Of a stretch of 20,318 nucleotides of DNA, positions 6,038-14,554 are shown one piece after another; the first letter of the stretch is position 1; each line of letters begins with the position of its first letter. Made by a program: the position numbers and the translations under genes. The notes beneath the pieces were generated by a model, which was given only the letters and a program-made list of their open reading frames with translations, did not search any database and was not told the DNA's origin. The stretch comes from an uncultured Bacillota bacterium (lineage in GTDB: Bacteria; Bacillota; Clostridia; Peptostreptococcales; Anaerovoracaceae). The DNA lies in contig CAMJRV010000008.1 of the NCBI GenBank assembly GCA_946408315.1, forward strand, positions 1 through 20,318, read 5' to 3'.

Positions 6038-7453
6038 ATGATGGAAAAGAAGAAGCCTTATGAGAAATTATTGAACTGCGTTGCCTCGTCGGAAGAGATT
6101 ACATCCGGAAACAGAGAGGGATTGGCGGACTTTTTAAACTATGAGCATCCCGGAGATGTTTTATTCACCAAATGGAAGTGCCCGCCGGTCATTGAAGAGG
6201 GAAAGGGTAACAAGATCTGGGATGTTGACGGAAAAGAATACATAGACTGCATTTGCGGCATGTCTACCATGAATATCGGACACGGAGATCCAAGAATCGC
6301 AAAGGTCCTGTCGGATCAATATCTGAAGCTTGGCCACTGGTTTGATTTTCCCACGCCGGAAAGACTTGAGCTGGTAAAACGGCTGACGGAAATTACCCCC
6401 GGAGATTACAAGAAAAAGGTAAGGCTTACCTTAAGCGGCTCCGACGCTGTTGAAAATGCCATACGCGCAGCCCGCAGCCATACCGGGAAAACCCATATCA
6501 TTTCATTTTATGGGGCTTATCATGGACAGAATACCGCCACGATGGGCATCACCGGCGCCGGCTCCATGCATCGCTGGTACAACCCTGTTCCGCCGGCCGA
6601 CCACTGCGTAGAACATTTCCCTTATGCATATTGCTACCGCTGTCCTTACGGAAAAGAATACGGCACTTGCGATATGCAGTGCGTAAAGTCGATCGACATG
6701 CTCATGAGCTCCGGCCAAACGAGTCTGGGCAACCCCATGGCCGGCGTCAACAATGTCGCCGCCCTCATCGTCGAGCCGGCTCAGAGTTCCGCAGGATATA
6801 TCGTTCCTCCGAAAGAATTTCTTGTGGGATTGAGAGAACTGGCTGACAAATACGGCTTCCTGCTCATCTTTGACGAGATTCAGACCGGAATGGGAAGAAC
6901 CGGCAAAATGTTTGCCTGTGAGCACGCCGGCGTCGCTCCTGATATTACGCTGATCGGAAAAGCCATCGGAGGAGGCTTCCCTATGGGAGCTGTCGTGGCC
7001 CGGGCTGAGGTATTTGATGATCTGGCGCCTGGCTATGTGGTGACAACCTATGCGGGCGGGGCTCTGGGCTGCGCCGTATCCAATAAGGTCCTCGATATTT
7101 TTGAAGAGGATGACCTGATCGGAAATTGCGCCAGGGTTGGGGAATATCTCGCCTCTGTCGTAGCCGGATTCAAGGAAAAGCATCCGATCATCGGCACATA
7201 TTCGCTGCAGGGCGTATACCTTGGAATCGAATTGGTCTCCGATCAGAAAACGAAAGAACCGGCGATCAAAGCGACGGCGGAACTGGTGGAAAACATGCGC
7301 AGAGCCGGACTTCTGGCGCAGCTCAACGGCTATTACAATAACAGGATTTCTTTCATCCCGCCGTTAACAATTAAAAATTCTGATGTTGACGAGATCTTTG
7401 CCATTCTTGATCCGCTGGTGACTGAGATAGAAGCAAAATACGGCGTCAAATAG
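6038..7453 (+). CDS. Class III pyridoxal-phosphate aminotransferase
   Basis: A 471-residue fold-type I aminotransferase of class III. Visible marks are SGSDAVENAIRAAR with the cofactor phosphate site, FYGAYHGQ, the cofactor-contacting Asp279 in LLIFDEIQTGMGRTG, and the Schiff-base Lys308 in LIGKAIGGGFPMGA. Class III members move amino groups from the far end of compounds such as GABA, ornithine, beta-alanine or amino sugars to pyruvate or 2-oxoglutarate. A loop with four cysteines lies at 199-215 (CYRC, then C211 and C215). SD GAAAGGAG precedes ATG 6038 and ATG 6041, and spacing favours 6041 slightly. It sits between the IolB-like and MocA-like genes. Alanine dehydrogenase at the far end of the region suggests pyruvate/alanine as the amino-group partner (inference). 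The substrate is unknown. Confidence 0.92.
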   Translation: MMEKKKPYEKLLNCVASSEEITSGNREGLADFLNYEHPGDVLFTKWKCPPVIEEGKGNKIWDVDGKEYIDCICGMSTMNIGHGDPRIAKVLSDQYLKLGHWFDFPTPERLELVKRLTEITPGDYKKKVRLTLSGSDAVENAIRAARSHTGKTHIISFYGAYHGQNTATMGITGAGSMHRWYNPVPPADHCVEHFPYAYCYRCPYGKEYGTCDMQCVKSIDMLMSSGQTSLGNPMAGVNNVAALIVEPAQSSAGYIVPPKEFLVGLRELADKYGFLLIFDEIQTGMGRTGKMFACEHAGVAPDITLIGKAIGGGFPMGAVVARAEVFDDLAPGYVVTTYAGGALGCAVSNKVLDIFEEDDLIGNCARVGEYLASVVAGFKEKHPIIGTYSLQGVYLGIELVSDQKTKEPAIKATAELVENMRRAGLLAQLNGYYNNRISFIPPLTIKNSDVDEIFAILDPLVTEIEAKYGVK

Positions 7454-7468
7454 ACAGACAAAATAACC

Positions 7469-7512
7469 GGCAGGCGGCCAGGTGGACTTCTCCTCCATTT
7501 GGCTTGCCTGCC
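7469..7512 (+). other. Imperfect hairpin between aminotransferase and MocA-like genes
   Basis: GGCAGGC (7469-7475) pairs with GCCTGCC (7506-7512). Inside, CCA..TGGA pairs with TCCA..TGG around CTTCTCC, giving a long interrupted stem. No T-run follows. It may be a transcript-stability or processing element inside the operon. Confidence 0.45.
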
Positions 7513-7560
7513 ATTGTTAGCATTGAAACCCGCAAATGTGATGGAAATAAGGTGATTTCA

Positions 7561-8697
7561 TTGAGAAGAATTAAAGCAGGGATTATTGGAATGGGTTTTG
7601 TCGGACCAATTCAAATGGAGGCGGTAAGACGGCTGAATTTTGTAGACATCGCGATCGCCGGAAGCAGTGACGTCAGGGCAAAAGAGGCTGCTGACAAATA
7701 CTGTGTCCGGAAATATTATGGAGACTGGCAGGGCTTGGTAAGAGATCCGGAAATAGAAGTGGTACATATCTGCACCCCTAACGATCTGCATTATCCCATT
7801 GCCAAATTGGCATTATCGCAGGGAAAGCATGTCGTATGCGACAAACCTTTAACTTTGGACCAGAAACAATCCGCGGAGCTTGTAGAATTGGCGGAAAAGG
7901 CGAGGGCAGTGAATGCGGTTACCTTTAACACCTCTTTTTATCCAATGATTCAGCAAGCCAGGCTTATGGCAGAAAGTGGAGCAATCGGAAAGATCAATTA
8001 TTTACAAGGTTACTACCTTCAGGATTGGATGCTTTACGACTATGATTACAATTGGCGTGTAGAAGCCCAGTATCAGGGAGCTTCAAGAGTCGTGGGTGAT
8101 ATAGGGGTGCACTGCCTATATATGCTGCAACTAATCACAGGGCAGAAAATTTCCGAAGTATATTCAGATTTCAATAGATTTATCGAAAAGAGAAAAAAAC
8201 CATTGGAGAAAGTTGCAACCTATGGAGACAACAAGAATATGGCCTATGAAGAAATAACCGTTGATACGGAGGATCAGGCGACCTTGCTGTTAAAATTCGA
8301 GAATGGAACAAGAGGCGTCTTTGTAGGCGGTCAGTGCTTTGCCGGGAGAAAAAACCGATTGGGGTGGGAAATTTACGGCTCTGAACAAAGTCTGTCCTGG
8401 AATGGCGAGGAACCCAATCAGCTCTGGATTGGAAACAGGTTAAAGAGCAATGAAGTAATACTGAAGGACTTTAACCTGATCGATAAAAGGATTGACGGTT
8501 TCTGTGATTTTGCCGGAGGCCTCCAGGAAGGCTATGCTGAATCATGGAAGAATATGATGAAGACAATCTATGCTGCGATTTTAGAGGGAAAGCATAATGA
8601 CAGTTATCCTTCCTTTAAAGATGGCTTGCAGATTCAGAAAGTTGTTGATGCAGCGGTTGAAAGCGACAGAGTGAAGCAGTGGGTGAAGGTTCAATAA
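7561..8697 (+). CDS. Gfo/Idh/MocA-family NAD(P)-dependent oxidoreductase
   Basis: From a TTG start at 7561 the protein has 378 residues. This start is chosen because AAGGTGAT ends five nt upstream, matching the anti-Shine-Dalgarno, and the protein then begins MRRIKAGIIGMGFVG, the usual distance from the Rossmann fold. The frame is open up to a TTG at 7504, but that lies inside a hairpin with no binding site. The Rossmann motif GIIGMGFVG, CDKP with Lys95 (the EKP-type motif) and GDIGVH with His184 define the Gfo/Idh/MocA family. The usual Asp four residues after that His is replaced (HCLYML). Family members oxidise a hydroxyl on sugars, inositols or amino-inositols such as the rhizopine MocA substrate. 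Last gene of unit 1. The substrate is unknown. Confidence 0.9.
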   Translation: MRRIKAGIIGMGFVGPIQMEAVRRLNFVDIAIAGSSDVRAKEAADKYCVRKYYGDWQGLVRDPEIEVVHICTPNDLHYPIAKLALSQGKHVVCDKPLTLDQKQSAELVELAEKARAVNAVTFNTSFYPMIQQARLMAESGAIGKINYLQGYYLQDWMLYDYDYNWRVEAQYQGASRVVGDIGVHCLYMLQLITGQKISEVYSDFNRFIEKRKKPLEKVATYGDNKNMAYEEITVDTEDQATLLLKFENGTRGVFVGGQCFAGRKNRLGWEIYGSEQSLSWNGEEPNQLWIGNRLKSNEVILKDFNLIDKRIDGFCDFAGGLQEGYAESWKNMMKTIYAAILEGKHNDSYPSFKDGLQIQKVVDAAVESDRVKQWVKVQ

Positions 8698-8746
8698 AAT
8701 TAGTCTGAATTATCAAATAAAATACATGCGCAGATGGCAAATTCAC

Positions 8747-8777
8747 TTGACATAGATATTCTAATATATTAATATAC
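8747..8777 (+). promoter_or_regulatory. Promoter of catabolic unit 2 with operator site C
   Basis: TTGACA at 8747-8752, 17 nt, then TAATAT (8770-8775) form a strong promoter. CTAATATATTAATATAC (8761-8777) starts eight nt after the -35, exactly as at site B, and differs from it at one base. Together the two promoters share TTGACA-N8-CTAATATATTARTATAC, although the eight spacer bases differ. This promoter should drive the long unit from the zinc dehydrogenase through the transporter, mutase and alanine dehydrogenase genes, subject to the same GntR repressor. Confidence 0.72.
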
Positions 8778-8842
8778 ATATAAAGATGATGTGCTGATTG
8801 CACAGTGACCTGACGGGTTTCCCATGAATGGAGGATAATGAA

Positions 8843-9868
8843 ATGTCGAGAAAAGAAACGATGACAGCAGCCGTATTTGAAAGAAAAGGCGTATTGACCG
8901 TAAAAGAAATCCCTCTTCCCAAGATCAAAACACCGGAAGATGTTCTTATTAAGGTAAAAGCGGTAAGCATCTGCGGAACCGACGTCAGAGCGCTGACGGA
9001 TCCGCCGGCATTTTTATTCACGGAAGGCATCGTAGTCGGTCATGAATTTAACGGGATCGTGGAAGCGATCGGAGAAAATGTAACCAATGTGAAGGTAGGC
9101 GACAGTGTAGTCGTCCATCCGAACAACTGGTGCGGAAAATGCTATTTTTGCAGAACCGGCAAAATCAATCTGTGTGAAAGCTTTACTCATATCGGGGACA
9201 AGGTTGACGGAGCGATGGCAGAATACGCCTGCGTGCCGGAAAAGCTGGTCTATAAAATCAACGCGGAGATTCCTCCGTATATCGCCTGCCTCACAGAGCC
9301 TTTGGCCTGTGTCCTGAATCCGACGATGGACGTCCGCGTCCACCCCGGTGAGAGCGTCGTCGTTTTAGGCGCCGGACCGATCGGATTGATCTTCATGATG
9401 CTGTATAAAGCGGCGGGAGCCAAGGTGATCATGTCCGACCTGTCGGAGCATCGGAGAGCCTTCGCACTGAAGCTGGGAGCGGACCTTGTCTTTGATCCGA
9501 GCGATGAGGGCATGGTTGCGAAAATCAGAAAAGAGACCGAAGTAGGAGCCAACATCGTCGTAGACGCTGTGGGTCTGCTGATGGAGCAGGCGGTCCAACT
9601 GGTCAGAAAAGGCGGCGACGTGATCCTGTTCGGGATCAACGAGGCTGCAAAGGTGCAATTGCATCAGGCTCCCATCGTCTTTAACGAAATCAATATACAC
9701 GGAAAGTTTATTACAAAGGGGACCTTCCCCAGTGCCATAAAAATCATAGAAAACAATATCATTCCCATTGAAAAGCTGGTAACCCATCGCCTGCCGATTC
9801 AGGAAATCAAGACAGGCCTGGAATTGATGAAGAGCGGCGAAGGCTGCAAAGTAATCATCGAGATGTAA
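8843..9868 (+). CDS. Zinc-dependent medium-chain alcohol/polyol dehydrogenase (threonine/sorbitol dehydrogenase-like)
   Basis: A 341-residue MDR-superfamily zinc dehydrogenase. Catalytic zinc ligands are Cys44 in SICGTD, His67/Glu68 in GHEF and a Glu in TEPLACVLN. Structural zinc is bound by Cys97, Cys100, Cys103 and Cys111 (CGKCYFCRTGKINLC). The Rossmann motif is VLGAGPIGLIF. ATG 8843 is chosen over ATG 8828 because GGAGG (8830-8834) lies eight nt before 8843 but overlaps the earlier start codon. The family oxidises secondary alcohols of polyols, sugars or threonine with NAD(P). It is the first gene behind operator site C and sits 18 nt from the next SDR gene. A role as sugar, cyclitol or sugar-acid dehydrogenase is inferred from the attached transporter. 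Confidence 0.92.
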   Translation: MSRKETMTAAVFERKGVLTVKEIPLPKIKTPEDVLIKVKAVSICGTDVRALTDPPAFLFTEGIVVGHEFNGIVEAIGENVTNVKVGDSVVVHPNNWCGKCYFCRTGKINLCESFTHIGDKVDGAMAEYACVPEKLVYKINAEIPPYIACLTEPLACVLNPTMDVRVHPGESVVVLGAGPIGLIFMMLYKAAGAKVIMSDLSEHRRAFALKLGADLVFDPSDEGMVAKIRKETEVGANIVVDAVGLLMEQAVQLVRKGGDVILFGINEAAKVQLHQAPIVFNEINIHGKFITKGTFPSAIKIIENNIIPIEKLVTHRLPIQEIKTGLELMKSGEGCKVIIEM

Positions 9869-9886
9869 GAAAGGGAGGAAGATCGG

Positions 9887-10663
9887 ATGGATTTGAACGG
9901 TAAGTCTGCAATCGTAACAGGAGGCGGTCAGGGAATCGGAAGAGGCATTGCTTTGGCCCTTGCAAAGCACGGCGCCGACGTGATGATCTGCGACCTGAAT
10001 ATGGAGGCCGCGGCCAGTGTTGCCAAAGAAGTGGAAGACCTTGGAAGAAAGGCCCTGCCGTTTCAGATGGACGTCACCAGTGAGGATGATGCCGGACGGA
10101 TGGCGGAAGAAGCGTATCAATTCTTTGGAAAGATCGATTTGCTTTACAATAACGCCGGAACGATCAGCATGAGCCTGATCGAAGATCTGGACGCAAAGGC
10201 CTGGGATCAAATTTTTGCGGTAAATTGCAAAGGCGTATTTCTATGCACGAAGGCGGTCATCCCCTACATGAAAAAGCAGGGCGGAGGAAGGATCATCAAC
10301 ACCGCTTCCCAGGCGGGAAAGACGGGACTGTCCCTGTTGACCCACTATTGCGCGACGAAGGCGGCGGTGATCTTGTTTACGAAAGGACTCGCTTTGGAAT
10401 TAGCCCCTCATAATATCCTGGTAAACTGCTTCTGCCCCGGCTCCGTAATGACGGACATGACGATAAGAGAATCGAAATGGGCGTCTGAAATGACCGGAGA
10501 AGATCCGGAAGACATTCTGAAAAAATGGGAAAGCGCAATTCCGCTGGGCAGATATGCCACACCGGATGACATCGCCAACGTAGCGGTTTTTCTCGCTTCG
10601 GAATACAGCAGCTATATGACCGGACAAGCGGTCAATGTGACCGGCGGACAGGAAATGCACTGA
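9887..10663 (+). CDS. SDR-family NAD-dependent oxidoreductase
   Basis: A 258-residue classical SDR with all expected elements: TGGGQGIG cofactor loop, Asp in VMICDLN at the end of the second strand (suggests NAD over NADP), NNAG, catalytic Ser141 in NTASQAG, Tyr154 and Lys158 in YCATK, and the C-terminal ASEYSSYMTGQAVNVTGGQEMH typical of sugar or polyol dehydrogenases. AAGGGAGGA lies about seven nt before ATG 9887. It is not especially close to the two SDRs near 3400-4880: they end VRGxxRW, this one ends NVTGGQEMH. It is probably a second dehydrogenation step in the pathway. The substrate is unknown. Confidence 0.92.
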   Translation: MDLNGKSAIVTGGGQGIGRGIALALAKHGADVMICDLNMEAAASVAKEVEDLGRKALPFQMDVTSEDDAGRMAEEAYQFFGKIDLLYNNAGTISMSLIEDLDAKAWDQIFAVNCKGVFLCTKAVIPYMKKQGGGRIINTASQAGKTGLSLLTHYCATKAAVILFTKGLALELAPHNILVNCFCPGSVMTDMTIRESKWASEMTGEDPEDILKKWESAIPLGRYATPDDIANVAVFLASEYSSYMTGQAVNVTGGQEMH

Positions 10664-10796
10664 GAATACTCGTCAGACTCGTATAGAAAGAAACGCCACA
10701 GAACAGAAGAAACGGCCACCACTTGATATTTAGTGCATATAGGATGCACTGAGTAATAAAAAAGAGGAGAAAAGAAGAAAAGAGGAGGACATGAAT
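10664..10796 (+). promoter_or_regulatory. Leader before the transporter genes: inverted repeat and polypurine tract
   Basis: AGTGCAT (10732-10738) and ATGCACT (10744-10750) are perfect 7-bp inverted repeats around ATAGG, next to a TTGATA at 10723-10728. No well-spaced -10 follows, so an independent promoter is doubtful. From 10758 to 10789 every base is a purine, with GAGGAG at 10764-10769 and AGGAGG at 10783-10788. The second is the ribosome site for the binding-protein gene. The repeat may be an operator or a small transcript hairpin. Confidence 0.45.
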
Positions 10797-11801
10797 ATGA
10801 AGTTCAAAAAAGGTATCGCGATGGTCTTGGCAGTCTTTTTAATGGTAACGTTGTTTGGATGCGGCGCGGCTGAAACCGGCAAGGAAGGCGACTCAGGAGA
10901 TAAAACAATCAAGGTCGGCGTTGCGAGCCAGTGGATGAAAGAACAGGTATACCGTGACGTACAGGTGGGCGCAGAAGCAAAAGCGAAAGAACTGGGAATG
11001 AACCTTGAATGGCAGACCTGTGACGGCAATGCGGAAAAAGAATTAGAAATCGTAAATAATTACATCACCAGGGACTTTGATGTCCTTATCATTGAGCCGG
11101 TCAATCCCGAGACGTCCACTCCGATGATGGAAGCAGCTCAGGCAGCCGGTATCCCGGTCATCAATCTGGAGGCTGAGGTAAAAGGCGGAGACGGAGCCGC
11201 CGTTCGGATCACATGTGACTTCGAGGCTATCGGAGCCGCCAATGCTCAGAGATTCATCGACAAGTGGGGTGCTGACAAGCCGGCAAACGTGGTCATCCTC
11301 GCGGGTACGAAGACGGATGACGTAGCCCAGGCGGTCACGAGAGGTTATCATGACGTGCTTGATAAGAACCCCCAGATTAAAATCGTTCAGGAAGAGTGGC
11401 ACAACAACTGGGACCGTCAACTGGCGATGAATACAATGCAGAACGTTCTGGCAAGAGGCGACAAAGTGGACGCTGTTTTCTCAAACAATGACGGAATGGG
11501 AATCGGCGCTGTGAGAGCGGCGGAAGAAGCCGGCGTAAAGGATCAGATCCTTTTCTTCTCCATGGATCACGATAAGGATGCCGTACAGGAAATGAAGGCC
11601 GGAACCAAGTATACGACCGTCGACAAATCGTCTCACGTATCGGGCGAAAGGCTGATGGAAGCAGCTTATGCCATTGCCACCGGCGCAGATGTTCCGTACG
11701 ACGAAGAAGTAAATGGCGTGAAAACCTGGTATACTCCGTTCAGATTTACATCATGGGAAGATCTGTCGGTTTCCAAGGAAGTTTATCCGGATATGTTCTA
11801 A
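10797..11801 (+). CDS. Sugar ABC transporter substrate-binding lipoprotein (RbsB-like)
   Basis: From ATG 10797 the protein has 334 residues. This start has AGGAGG eight nt upstream, while ATG 10791 would be only two nt away. A lipoprotein signal (positive N-end MKFKKG, hydrophobic core, lipobox LFGC with Cys22) is followed by a type I periplasmic-binding-protein fold of the ribose/galactose/xylose class (KTIKVGVASQWMKE, DVLIIEPVNPETSTPMMEAAQAAGIPVINLE, DAVFSNNDGMGIGAVRAAEEAG). It captures the pathway substrate outside the membrane. Binding proteins of this class take monosaccharides, polyols, inositols and some non-sugar ligands, so the ligand must be tested. It is followed by a strong hairpin and the ATPase and permease genes. 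Confidence 0.93.
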   Translation: MKFKKGIAMVLAVFLMVTLFGCGAAETGKEGDSGDKTIKVGVASQWMKEQVYRDVQVGAEAKAKELGMNLEWQTCDGNAEKELEIVNNYITRDFDVLIIEPVNPETSTPMMEAAQAAGIPVINLEAEVKGGDGAAVRITCDFEAIGAANAQRFIDKWGADKPANVVILAGTKTDDVAQAVTRGYHDVLDKNPQIKIVQEEWHNNWDRQLAMNTMQNVLARGDKVDAVFSNNDGMGIGAVRAAEEAGVKDQILFFSMDHDKDAVQEMKAGTKYTTVDKSSHVSGERLMEAAYAIATGADVPYDEEVNGVKTWYTPFRFTSWEDLSVSKEVYPDMF

Positions 11802-11836
11802 GTCATATGCTCTGATTCTAGAATTTCTGAAGGTGT

Positions 11837-11867
11837 AAGTTGCCTTGCGCAATGCGCAAGGCAACTT
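11837..11867 (+). other. Perfect 14-bp hairpin between binding-protein and ATPase genes
   Basis: Arms 11837-11850 (AAGTTGCCTTGCGC) and 11854-11867 are exact reverse complements around AAT. No T-tract follows. Strong hairpins here are common in importer operons, where they protect the upstream transcript or reduce read-through, so that the binding protein is made in excess of the membrane parts. Confidence 0.7.
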
Positions 11868-11921
11868 GCGATTCGGCTTACGTACAAAATAAGATGGCAA
11901 ATAATCTGGAAAGGAGAACGT

Positions 11922-13442
11922 ATGAATATCGTTGAATTTGACAGGATATCGATTCAATTCCCCGGCGTCATGGCTCTCAAAGAGGTTTCCTTCGATATGA
12001 AAAAGGGAGAAGTTATGGCTCTTTGCGGCGAAAATGGCGCGGGCAAGTCAACGCTGGCAAAGATATTGGCAGGAGTCTATCCCTATCACGATTATACGGG
12101 AGAAATCCGGTACAAGGGGAAAACCCTCAAGAACGCGCTGCCCATCGATGCAGAGAAAAACGGAATCTTTATGGTCCACCAGGAGCTGACCCTAATAAAA
12201 GAAATGACGGTTGCGGAAAACATATTTCTAAGCCATTTTCCAAAAAAATACGGCATGGTTGATTTCAAGGCGATGGAAGAGATGGCGAGGCAATATCTGG
12301 AGGAGCTGGGCTTACATATAGACCCGAACATGAAGATAAAGGACCTGACGGTTGCCATGCAGCAAATGGTGGAAATCGCAAAAGCCTTATCGGGGGAAAC
12401 GGAAATTATTATCTTTGACGAATCGACCAGCGCCTTGACAAACAATGAAGTACAAGCGCTGTTTCAGATCATAAGAGAGCTGAAAAGACGAGAAGTAACG
12501 GTCATCTTTGTCACCCACAAATTGGACGAGATTTTTGAAATCTGCGATACGGTGACGGTTCTTAAGGACGGCGAGCTGGTGAAGGCGGGTGTGAGAATCG
12601 ACAGCGTCGAAAAAGATGATGTGATCAAAATGATGATCGGCAGGGAGTTGAAGGAAATGTATCCCGAAAAACCTGCTCTGACGGAGAGCGGAGAAAAAGT
12701 ATTTGAGGTAAAGAACTGGACTTTCCTGAACCCTGAGAGAGCGGGCCATAAGTTGGTTGATGATTTCAGCTTTGAGATCAGGCGGAACGAGATCGTCGGC
12801 ATGTACGGTCTGGTAGGCGCCGGGAGAACGGAATTGGTCAATTCCATATTTGAAGGAGCGAGCAAGTATTGCAGCGGAGAAGTTTGCTTAAACGGAACGG
12901 CGGTCACGATACGGTCGTCCTGTGACGCGGTAAAATGCGGCATTTCATTGATTACCGAGGACAGAAAAAACTCAGGACTGTTTTTGAAGCTCAGTGTAAA
13001 TGACAATTTATCTACCGCTTCTCTGAACAGCCTGGCAAATATATTGGGCGTTATAAATGAGAAGGCGGAAGCGGAGCGAAATGAGCGGATGATCAAGGAT
13101 ATGGCCGTGAAATTAAGGTCCGGCGAGCAACTAATCGAAAGTCTGTCAGGCGGCAATCAGCAGAAGGTGATCATCGGAAAATGGCTGCTGACCGCTCCCA
13201 AGGTATTGATTTTGGATGAGCCTACAAAGGGAATTGACGTCGGGTCTAAATCGGAAATCTATAAAATGCTTCGCAAGCTGTCACAACAGGGGATTGCCAT
13301 TTTGATCGTCAGTTCTGAACTGCCGGAAATCATAGGCGTCTGCGATAAGGTGATCGTTGTTCGCGAAGGAAAGAATGTCGGAGAGTTTCGGGGCGATTGC
13401 TGCGAAGAGGAATTGTTGAATAAGGCCATGGGGAGGATGTAA
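11922..13442 (+). CDS. Sugar ABC transporter ATP-binding protein, tandem domains (RbsA/MglA/XylG type)
   Basis: A 506-residue protein with two ABC domains, the normal length for monosaccharide importers. Domain 1 has Walker A GENGAGKST at 36-44, a signature region LTVAMQQMVEIAKAL and Walker B IIIFDEST. Domain 2 has the degenerate Walker A GLVGAGRTEL, the intact signature LSGGNQQKV and Walker B VLILDEPTKGIDVG, as usual in this subfamily. ATG 11922 follows AAGGAG by five nt. It powers import through the permease encoded 2 nt downstream and is membrane-associated on the cytoplasmic side. The substrate is set by the binding protein, not by this subunit. Confidence 0.95.
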   Translation: MNIVEFDRISIQFPGVMALKEVSFDMKKGEVMALCGENGAGKSTLAKILAGVYPYHDYTGEIRYKGKTLKNALPIDAEKNGIFMVHQELTLIKEMTVAENIFLSHFPKKYGMVDFKAMEEMARQYLEELGLHIDPNMKIKDLTVAMQQMVEIAKALSGETEIIIFDESTSALTNNEVQALFQIIRELKRREVTVIFVTHKLDEIFEICDTVTVLKDGELVKAGVRIDSVEKDDVIKMMIGRELKEMYPEKPALTESGEKVFEVKNWTFLNPERAGHKLVDDFSFEIRRNEIVGMYGLVGAGRTELVNSIFEGASKYCSGEVCLNGTAVTIRSSCDAVKCGISLITEDRKNSGLFLKLSVNDNLSTASLNSLANILGVINEKAEAERNERMIKDMAVKLRSGEQLIESLSGGNQQKVIIGKWLLTAPKVLILDEPTKGIDVGSKSEIYKMLRKLSQQGIAILIVSSELPEIIGVCDKVIVVREGKNVGEFRGDCCEEELLNKAMGRM

Positions 13443-13444
13443 CA

Positions 13445-14554
13445 ATGGAAAAGTTACAACGAATAAAGAAAATTGATCTGACAAAATATACGTCGTTGGT
13501 CGGCCTGATTGGACTGATTATTGCATCTGCAATCCTGAGCCCGGCGTTTTTAAAACCTGTTAATATTTTAAATATTCTTCGCCAGATTGTCCCCAACGGG
13601 ATCGTGGCATGCGGCATGACCATGGTCATCCTGACGGGAGGGATCGACCTGTCCGCCGGAAGTCTGTTTGCCCTTGCGGGAGTTTCTGTGGCGCTGATGC
13701 TGCCGATCATGTCATGGCCGGCTGCGACCGTTTTGCTCCTCGTCCTTTCAATTGGGATGGGCGCTCTTATCGGACTTGCAATCACAAAGCTGAACGTTCC
13801 TCCCTTCATCATCACCCTGGCGGGACTGACGGCGTATCGTGGAATCGCCATGGCGATGACGGATGCGGCGAATATCTACATTGAGGATAAGAGCTTTGCT
13901 ACTGTGCTGGGTTCCGGACAGGTCCCCGCAACCTATGTCTACATCGGCTTAGCGGCCTTCCTGGTATTTTCCGTTTATAAATTCATAAAAGCGCTCCAGA
14001 CCCCGGGAACGAAAAAAGCGAAGGAGAGCGCAAAGCTGGCGCTGATCTGCTGTGGGGTCGGATATATGGGGTATCTGGTAAACAGCACCGGATTTCTGAA
14101 CGTACAGATCGTATACTACGTCATCGTGCTGGTAATCTCCATGTTCCTGCTGAACAAAACCGTCTGGGGAAGAGAGCTCTATGCCGTGGGCGGAAACTTC
14201 AAGGCGGCTAAAATGACGGGAATCAAGGCAGACCGGACCGTGATCAAGGCATACGTCTTCATGACGCTGCTGGGCGCCTTTGCCGGCATCCTCGTCGCTG
14301 CAAAGCTGCAGTCCGGCGTACCTGCCGTAGGAGTCGGCGCCGAATTCGACGCCATCACCGCTGTCGTTATCGGCGGCACGAGCCTGGCGGGCGGCGTGGG
14401 CAAGCTGCAGGGCACGATCATCGGCGTCCTTCTCATCGGCGTATTGAATAATCTGCTTTCCCTGCTCAACGTTCCGGTGGACTATCAGAATATACTGAAG
14501 GGTGTTATCATATTCTTAGCCGTTGTGATCGACACTAAGTTCAAAAAGAACTGA
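13445..14554 (+). CDS. Sugar ABC transporter permease (RbsC/XylH type)
   Basis: A 369-residue membrane protein of the branched-chain/monosaccharide permease family. Marks are the conserved LTGGIDLSAGSLFALAG loop, PPFIITLAGLTAYRG and the cytoplasmic coupling region AVGGNFKAAKMTGIKADR, followed by a hydrophobic C-terminal half with GGTSLAGGVGKLQGT. It is about 50 residues longer than typical RbsC because of a polar loop and extra helix around residues 180-205 (KALQTPGTKKAKESAK), resembling the longer xylose-type permeases. It starts 2 nt after the ATPase stop with GGGAGG inside the end of that gene. It forms the transmembrane channel of the importer. Confidence 0.93.
   Translation: MEKLQRIKKIDLTKYTSLVGLIGLIIASAILSPAFLKPVNILNILRQIVPNGIVACGMTMVILTGGIDLSAGSLFALAGVSVALMLPIMSWPAATVLLLVLSIGMGALIGLAITKLNVPPFIITLAGLTAYRGIAMAMTDAANIYIEDKSFATVLGSGQVPATYVYIGLAAFLVFSVYKFIKALQTPGTKKAKESAKLALICCGVGYMGYLVNSTGFLNVQIVYYVIVLVISMFLLNKTVWGRELYAVGGNFKAAKMTGIKADRTVIKAYVFMTLLGAFAGILVAAKLQSGVPAVGVGAEFDAITAVVIGGTSLAGGVGKLQGTIIGVLLIGVLNNLLSLLNVPVDYQNILKGVIIFLAVVIDTKFKKN

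Noticed and set aside
7504..7560. Upstream extension of the MocA-like gene to a TTG at 7504
   Set aside because: It lies within a hairpin and lacks a ribosome site; TTG 7561 has AAGGTGAT at the right distance and gives the normal N-terminus.
10723..10741. A fourth copy of the GntR operator upstream of the binding-protein gene
   Set aside because: TATTTAGTGCATA only loosely resembles TATATTAGTATAC, lacks GTATAC, and is not over a credible -10.
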